Positions 50,201 to 59,200 of a stretch of 64,000 nucleotides of DNA are shown one piece after another (the stretch's first letter is position 1; every line of letters begins with the position of its first letter). The notes under the pieces were generated by a model, which was not told where the DNA came from, made no database searches, and worked only from the letters and a program-made list of their open reading frames with translations. The position numbers were made by a program, and so were the translations under genes. This DNA comes from Triplophysa rosa (Eukaryota > Chordata > Actinopteri > Cypriniformes > Nemacheilidae): contig NC_079890.1 of NCBI RefSeq assembly GCF_024868665.1, forward strand, positions 3,689,750-3,753,749, given 5' to 3'.

Positions 50201-53200
50201 TATTAATATCAATTCCACTATTGTATACATTTACATTTACACATTTGGCAGACGCTTTTATCCAAAGCGACTTACATTGCATTATAATATACATTTGTTT
50301 CCGAGTATGTGCAATTTTGGCGTTGCTAGGGCCATGCTCTAACCACTGAGCTACAAGTATATATTACACAGTATTTAGTACAATTACATCCGAAGTAACT
50401 AATTAAATTACAGAAAAAATAAGAGTAATCCCTTACTTTACTTTTTTAAAGGACAAGTAATTCAAGGATTCAAGGTTAGAGCAAAAATAATACCTGCAAA
50501 ATGATAAAGCTCAAAGTTCAATGCAAAGCGAGATATTGTCTTTAACAGAATTCGTTCTTCAAGGACTACAGAGAACGGCTTGAATCGGACTACAGCCCTT
50601 TACTTCCCGGGTAAATGATGTCACTATTTAGAGTTTTTGAAAAACTTCCACCTAAAGGAATACGCCAAAAAAGGGGCGAGGCCTTCCTTAGAGAAGAGGA
50701 AGAGCCGCTGGAGTAGTGTTTGGTTATCAGAGATTGTAAACATTTGACTGAGCTGCATGCCTAATTACTTTCACTTTCATCACAGTCCTACAGCTGGTAA
50801 TAAGAATCCAGCTACACACATTCTAAGATAACCAACGGTCAAATAACAGCTTCCATGACTTTGACATCGGCTGTGAAAGCTGTTCTGTGCAATACACTGA
50901 TATTGTGTGTGTGTGTGCGCATACCTCTAAAACACTTCTATGAAACGTCCTTTGAAGTCCTGCTTGCAAATGTCTCCTAGTCAATCTGCTTGTTTTATTA
51001 TCCAACTTAGGTCCGATATAAAAAGGTTTGACGTTTGCACATGCACTAGCAGACCTCCGTTACACTTTGATCGATCCGCATGTTTTTAACTGATGAAGTG
51101 AAGTTGACGCCATTGTTACTGTTTATTGCTAAAAGCCAAAGTTTATGAATACACGTGTACTGAGAGGGGGACCGACCAATCACAACAGCCTGAGAAGCGC
51201 AAGCTCCCTGATATGGTGTGGGTGGGACATCTTCAGACACACGCTCTAAGCTGGGAACCAATCATGATGGACTGGGCCAGCTTTACCAATCAGAGTGTTT
51301 GGAAGGAGGGACTTTATAGAAACCGGAAAAAATCTGATTGTTTTGCGAGAAGAGGGACAGCTGTGAACAATAGATTTGAAATATGTGAAATATAAAGTGT
51401 TCTTGAAACTATAAACATGAACATCCATTGTTAAACACCCCAAAAACACAACAAAAGCTTCGAAAACAGCCAAAGAACGGCACCTTTAAATTACAGTAAC
51501 TGATTAATTAGTAACTAGTTACACCCAACACTGGATGTCGACCATTAAAAATGAGCTGTGACCGCAAGATTTTAGCAAATCTCAACGTCCACAATGATGG
51601 CCTTTAAATCCCCATTTTCTTTAGAGTTCCTTTTTGAGGTATCTTGGTGAGACCGGTTTCCACAAGTCCGCTGTTTGCATCTTACAATTCAGAAAAAAAT
51701 TGCTAACATTCTTACCTTGTGTTCAACCGAACAAAGAAATTTATACTGGTTTGGAACAACTTGAGGGTGAGTAATTGGTCACAGAGTTTTCATTTTTGGG
51801 CGGAGTATCCCTTTAAAATGACCTTTAGTGCCAAACACATGTACACATTGACATATTCACCCCCATTTCTATCCAGAACAGAAATATGCGGTTCTCATCA
51901 TGTTAAACATACGAAAAACAAATTAATTCAGACACATGAACACGCGTGCAAGATTTTATCAGATGTTTCTTTGAAAAAAAAACTCACAGCTATGATTTGA
52001 TCTCCGACATGAATCCTCCCGTCTTGCTCCACGGTGCTGTCCCTCGAAATGCTTTTCACAAATATTCCAGAGGGCTCTGCGAGAGAGGACAAAGACAGCA
52101 CGTTCACACGAAGCAGGCCAGAATGAGAATCAAACTAAAATATGCTGAGAACTAGACAGGGTACCATAATATCAAACTCATGACTGTCAGGGACAGCAAA
52201 CAGGTAGAAAATGTGAAATAAGGTTTCAGAGCAAAGATCGTTTCTTCTGCTTATAGGTTTGGTTTCTCAAACATTAAACCAAATGCAACGTTACGTACAA
52301 CCTGAACCACGAGTTACTAACTCACAAACTAATCCTAGAGTTGTAATACGCAATTATTATTGTATTAAAACTCATTGTTTAAATGAACGAGATGTTACAA
52401 AATGTATAAAGCTCACCTGAGGTTTTGTCCCCCACATAGCCAGCGATGGTGATGCCCAGTCCCTGGGCATTTTTCGTCAGACTCACGTCAAAAGCAGCTT
52501 CCGACTCCTCCTCCGGTCCCTGATCGCAGATGAGACAGCAGAGAGAACAGAATTAGATAACAACGAAAATAAAACCTAAAAGTGATAAGTAGCTAACACG
52601 CAAAATAGCATTTTGATAATCCATTGAAATGATTTTCAATTATTGTGGTACAATCCAATACAGTATTTTAAATATGATCCGATTTAATTAGCAACACATT
52701 TAACACCCTTTATTATGACAACTTTACCCCCACCCCCTTAAAAATTGCAATACCAAATAAATATAATATTTGGACACTTTCTTCATTTCACATTCCCTTT
52801 AAAATGTCATTTCACTCATTCTTCAGTCTGGTGTGTATATGAAGTCTACGTATACCGGTTGCTCAGTGACGGTTGGCAAGGTGACAGGAACAGGCTGAGT
52901 GTCGTCCACAGTCGCACGGCTTATGATCAGTCGGACTCGGTTACCGCACTGTTTCAGGACCTGAGCGACCTGCTCGCTGCTCAGACCGTACAGATCTGTA
53001 TCACCGATCCGTAGGATGTGATCCCCGCTGCGCAAGCGACCGTCCTGAAAGCAGCAGAGAGAGAAAGGGTTAACTGACCCCAAAATGAAAACTCTCATTT
53101 CAAACAACATACATTTACACAAAATATACATAGACCTTGACATAAATGCCTACAATTTATGTAGAGACTTGGTTATAAGTAGAATATGAACAGCAACAGA

Positions 53201-56200
53201 ATGTAGCAGCAACATCGTTTGAGGGCAGATATATGTTTTATATATATTGAGTGTGAAGGTGTGATGAGGTCATATAGCACACATACATCTGGGAGACGTC
53301 TATTTGATGTCTAAATTTACATCTGCAAGAGTTTTTTTTGTTTTCTCATCTGCAATATGTCTCAGAGACGTTAACTATCAGATGTCTAATAGACATCTAA
53401 AAGATGTCGGTACAATGTTTATAATTTTGAATGTATGTAAAACTGCCTTTCTAAGAAGTTTATTAGATGTTTTTACAGAGCAGATTTTTTCCACATTTCC
53501 GGATCTTTAGCAGACATCTTACAGACGTACCTGTGCTTTATGTGCTGCGAAACAAAAACAAGTTAGCATTTAGCACTTCTGCTTCCCTCGTTCGAAGTCA
53601 ATGTGTTTTTGGTTTAAATGTTTCAAAATAAAGTCTGTGGTTAACACAAGCTCAAGATATTTCCACGTTTTGTTCTACGACATAAAACACACAAGTAGCA
53701 CCAACATGAGGGCATTAGAGGCCTTTGCTATGTTTCACTTGAAACGGGCCTCGGAACAGGAGGGGCCTCCATTTGCGCTCGAAAAAGAGTGCCGCCCCTC
53801 CCATCACGTTGCGCACACACCAGGGTTGAAGGCAAAAGTTTCATCAAAATGATATGAAAAAGACCCTCAAAGTCATACTTATTTTATACAACAACAAGTA
53901 GTCAAGTCAGTTTTTCCCTAAGAAAATCTCTACACAAAGCCAGCACCTAAATGGTTGGACGTCCTTGAGAGCCGTGTTTTTTATGGATTGAACCAAGTGA
54001 GTCAATGATTCAGATGCAGTTTCAAATTCGTTTGAACAAATCGGTTGAATGAATGACTCATTAATATAAACAGACGCGGCGACACCTACTGCCCATTTAG
54101 TATCATTCTAATTCAATAAAATCTATATTTATCAATATTTAATAAAAACATGTATTCATCGTTGATGTATTCAAAATTTATGAAGTGTTATTGGGAAAAT
54201 ACTGTGAAAACTTAATGCAAGGTTGGATAGACTCCATTTTTAAATAGAAGTAAAGAGATAAATATGAAATAAATATATTCAATCAATATATTCAATTAAT
54301 TTACATGTCTTTTATTATGAGTGAGTGTGTAGGTGACTGTTGGTGGGGCCTCCAACAGTTTCTTCCGGGTCTCCGAATTTCCAAAGGCCGCCTCTGCTTA
54401 TCGACACACAGTCCACTGCACCACCTGCGCCAACGTGTCTTTTAAAAGTAACTACAGATATTGTTGGGGACATTAAAGGGGTCATATGACACGGCTAAAA
54501 CGAATATTATCGTTTGTTTTAGATGTAATGCAATGTGTATACACGATTTAAGGTTTAAAAAAGCTGTATTTTCCACATACCGTGCATGTTTGTATCTCCT
54601 CTTTGCCCCGCCTCTCTGAAACACGCGGATTTTTAACAAAGCTCATCACTCTAAAAAGCGAGGTGTGCTATAATTGGCCAGTTAACCAGTGCGAATTGGT
54701 CGAATACTGCAAGCGTGTGACAGAAATGTAACGCCTCTTACCATATTTGGAACATCAGATTCAAAAGCAATTGTACTGACAGGTACGCCCATCTTACTTG
54801 TATACATTTGGGCGGTCTTAGTCAAATCATACCACAAACTGACGTAGATTTGTGGGGGTGTGGTTACATGAGGCGTTTCAGACAGGTCTGGGTGAGCATT
54901 CGCTTTTAGATAGAATGCATCATCATTTTTGCAATTTAACGTGTCCAATACATGCATGGGAAACACACCTTAGACACAGAAAAACACGTATTCGCGCCAT
55001 ACGACCCCTTTAAACAAACACCATCACTCACTAAATTATCATAAATAATACAACATACATACAATTCCCCAAAAACTGTGAATGGAGATTTTTGAGATTT
55101 GTGTGATGGCAACATCAAACTTGGCCTACATAAATATCAAATATAAGAACATGGTCGGCGGCCTACAAATGGGCTACGCGCAGAGGTGGGTGGTAACGCG
55201 CTACATTTACTTAGCACAATCCATCTGGTTTACGTCTATTTGACGTCTGAATTTACATCTGCAAGACATCTAAAATACATAGATTGCTCATCTGCAATAC
55301 GTCTCGGAGACGTCTGAACGTCTGTAATACGTCTGCTAAAGATCTGGAGATCTGCTGCTTAAAAACATCTGCTAAACATCTTAGAAAGAGCTGTTGTACA
55401 TCCATTCTAAATCATAAACATCTTACAGACATCTTCTAGATGTCTATATGACGTCTGATAGCAGACATCTCCGAGACGTATTGCAGATGAGCAAACTATG
55501 TATTGTAGATGTCTTGCAGATGTAAATACAGACGTCAAATAGACGTAAACCAGATGTATGTGTGCTATCAGGGTTGCGTGTACGTTCCTTCGTTCCTTCA
55601 TTTTAAAATATGCTTTTTAAAACACGTTGTTTATTTCAAGGTTGTCGTCTCTTTTTACGGGCATTCCCGAGTGATCGATTCTTTTGAGTCGATTCTTATG
55701 AAAGCATTAATTGAACAATGGGCAAAACCATTTGAATAGGCTAATGAATCAGTTCAAATGATTTGTTCAGTTCGCAGCACGATCTGAATCATCTGAAGCA
55801 GGATTACTCACTCCTAGTAGCGCGAAACTTAAGAACACGCAGAACACAGAGAGCGTTGGATGAAGTGGATATTAATCTATATCTATATAATCAAAACTGC
55901 AAATGTGTCATATTGTTTGCCAGCAATGATAAATGCCCGCCATATGCGCGCACCCGCGCGACCTGTTCGTCAGACACAGCAACATGCGCGTTACCTGTCA
56001 GACACAGAGACGTGGGCTTGCAGAAATATACATTTGAAGAACAGAAGGAAGAAAACTTGTTGATGGGCGTGTGGTTCACTGTTTACTGTTTGTTTACAAG
56101 TAAGAGTGTTTCACAACACACACGTGACACAACACGAGAAAACATGAGCTTTATTCAAAAATGTGTATTTCATTTAAGAGAGCACTGCAGATGTTCTAGA

Positions 56201-59200
56201 TCATCTTAGGAAATGCTCTGAGTTTAGTTCATGCTTTAGTTTGACATGGTCTATTATTCTAAATAAGTTGTGTAAACTATTGACATCAGGACTAGATGAA
56301 ATGTACAGAAATGCTTGTCTCTTCTGTGTTCGTCTATTCTTTAGTCTCTGTATGTATATTGCAAAGATATCTGCTTATGATAATTAAAAATATTGATTAA
56401 AATGTAATATTAAAATATTGGCGTTAATATTAATTTTATGTAGTAGGCCTATATAATCAGATACAAAGTAACTAAGTAACTAGCTACTTGAGTAGTTTTT
56501 TCATTGCATACTTTTTTACTTTTACTCAAGTAGTTTTTAAAATAGTGACTTTTACTTTTACTTGAGTAACAATTTCTCTAGTTACTTGTACTTTTACTTG
56601 AGTAAAGATTTTGGCTACTCTACCCACCTCTGGCTACGCGTCAACATCTCGGCCAATTTTCTGTCCTCTTATCATTGCACCATCTAATCAAGCTATAAAA
56701 AAGGCCAAAAATAACTTTTGTGATATGACTAAAGCAGGAATGTGCAATGCAGCAAAAAATATATAATATTTACAGTAGAATGACTAACATCGAAACCATG
56801 AATCACATGCTCAAAGGTTGACTGATGATTTTCTTGAAATGCACAGCCAGCAGAAAATAAGATTTGGCAAAGGACTGTAGAAGATTTGAACTTTGGGCAA
56901 TATATCTCTTTCTTTTATAGACTTCTCTTAAATATGTCTTTCTCTCACTTCAAAGTATTTAATGCTAACATTAAACAGGGCTAATTGAAGATTTGTAATA
57001 GGGGTCTCTACTATAGGTTGAAAGATAACATTTTCAGACTACTTTTCTCCAAAACATTTTCAGACTGTTTTATAATATTATTGGATTTCGGATTGAATGG
57101 GACTAATTATGTGTACTAGCCATCTGACTGGGACTAGCACCAGCTTGCATGCCATTGTGTCACGGTCCCACCGTCTTGTTTATGAAATTCTAGTCGTGTG
57201 GTGGGATCGGGACAGAGTTCTTGGGTTTTATGTGGGAAGACCATGAGATGTTTATGCCTCTCATGTGTTTTTCCAGTGTCTCGTCTCTGTTCCCGCCATC
57301 TCGTTTCCTCGTTATCCTTTCCCGAGTGTTTAATGTCCCACACCTGCCCCATGTAATTATCCCTTGTTTGTCTTGCCTATATATACCCTCATGTTTCTTT
57401 GTCCTGTGCTCGTGGATTGTACTGTGTGGATTATGTTTGTGCTCTCACCCATGTTCCTGTCCTGTTCGTGTTCGTGTCGTGTTCGTGTCTTGTTCCTGTT
57501 CCGTTCCTGTTCCTTGCCTGTTCGTGTTTTGTGAGTTTTGTGTTTTATGATTTAAGACGTTTGGTCGTGTCCTTTAGTTTGTTTATGTTCTTGTTTTCAT
57601 TTTGCCCCCCTCGTGGGAAGTCTTTTATTTCAAGTTTGTTTCTTAGTTTAGTTCCTGTTTTATACCCCCTCGTGGGTTTTGTTTTGTGTGTTTTTGTAAA
57701 ATAAATATTTCTGTTAACCCCTTCACTGCCTGCCTGCGCTTGGGTTCTTCTCTCTTGCACGCCAGTCGTGACAGAATCACGAGCCAGACTGAACCCAGCA
57801 GGCAGCATGACCACCCAAAGATCCCGCCAGACTCACCTCCTCTGCAGCCACCGTCAGGGAGATGACAATATCATGAACTATGTCGACCGCTTCCTAAAGG
57901 CTGCAGAGGAGGCAGTTTATTCGAGAAGGTGGTTTTTGGGGAGGCGGAACTCGCGGTCCTCTTTAACGGTGGCCTCAGGGACCCTCTGTCACGGGCGGAG
58001 ATGAGGATGCTGAGACCACTGGACTTCGAGTGCACGGTGAGATATGCCATGAACGCCCGGAGTCCAGGGTCTCAGCCCAGCCCGCTACCCATCTTCCCTG
58101 CCGCGATCCCGGAGGGTCGCGTCATGGAGATCGGGGTCATCGGCATGGCCGCACCGTCCGCCTCTCCCCCGGCAGCTCCTCCTCCGCCATCAGCATCCGT
58201 GGCCGGCGCAGACGAAGGGAGTCGTGGGACTCCCCGTCCGACTCCTCGTACGGAGCTAACCGGGCTCCCCATNCCATTGGCTCAACCTCTATGCACAAAC
58301 ACTTGCCATCACCATACAGCAGAGATAAATATTTCAAATCGAGAATAAACACGAAAAACAGATGACAAGCAGGCAGGTCAGGCTTGTGGAATTAAGACAT
58401 GTGATCGTGACCCTGAACGCAGAAGCTCCAGTTTGATGTGCACGGTGACGACGCCCACCTGACAACTGCCAATGAATCAGTAGTATTCTACAAAGTTGTA
58501 TTCTACATCAGTAGTATTTTTTTGGTTAGTGTTGATGGATAAATGACCTTTGGTTACTACAGGGTTTGAGAGAACTCACCTGGTCTGCAATGCCTCCAGG
58601 TAAGATGGTTTTGACAATGACTCCAGTGGTTTTGCCACCAACGATCCCGAAACCCAAACCAGTTCCATCATTCACCAGCTCGATCGTCTCCACGTGAGTC
58701 CAGTGGATCTGAAAAGACACAAACGAAGAGATAAATACACACATATGAGTGTTACTGGCAAAAGCTGAAGCTCTATAGCTTTTTTGTCAGTATCTTTTTT
58801 AGAGCATGTGTTTGTGTGTTGTCGCACCGCACTGGAGTGTGCTGAAAGCGTGCTAGCGGCACTGGGAGTTCTGGACACCACTGGGCTAGAGAGCTGCGGT
58901 ACAGGCCCACGGGCGACTGTGACAATCACGTGGTCCGACGCTCTCTGCAGGATGGCGATGGCCTGCTGGTGACTGACGCTCTGATCTAACGGCTGACCGT
59001 TAATGGCCAGGATCTGATCTCCTTCTTTTAGTTTCCCAGCACTAAAATGCAGAGAACATGATGTCTGAGATCATCATCATTATTTTCAGAGCACTGAATG
59101 TATGTTTATCGATAAAACGAAAACGATTGCATGTGTGTACGTCCTAACCTGTACGCCACACTCCCGGCCTGAATCTCCTGAATGAAGATGCCGAGTTCTC

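Noticed and set aside
55763..56209. 148-codon plus-strand open frame
   Set aside because: Interior of the hAT-type element 55181-56632; no recognisable domain.
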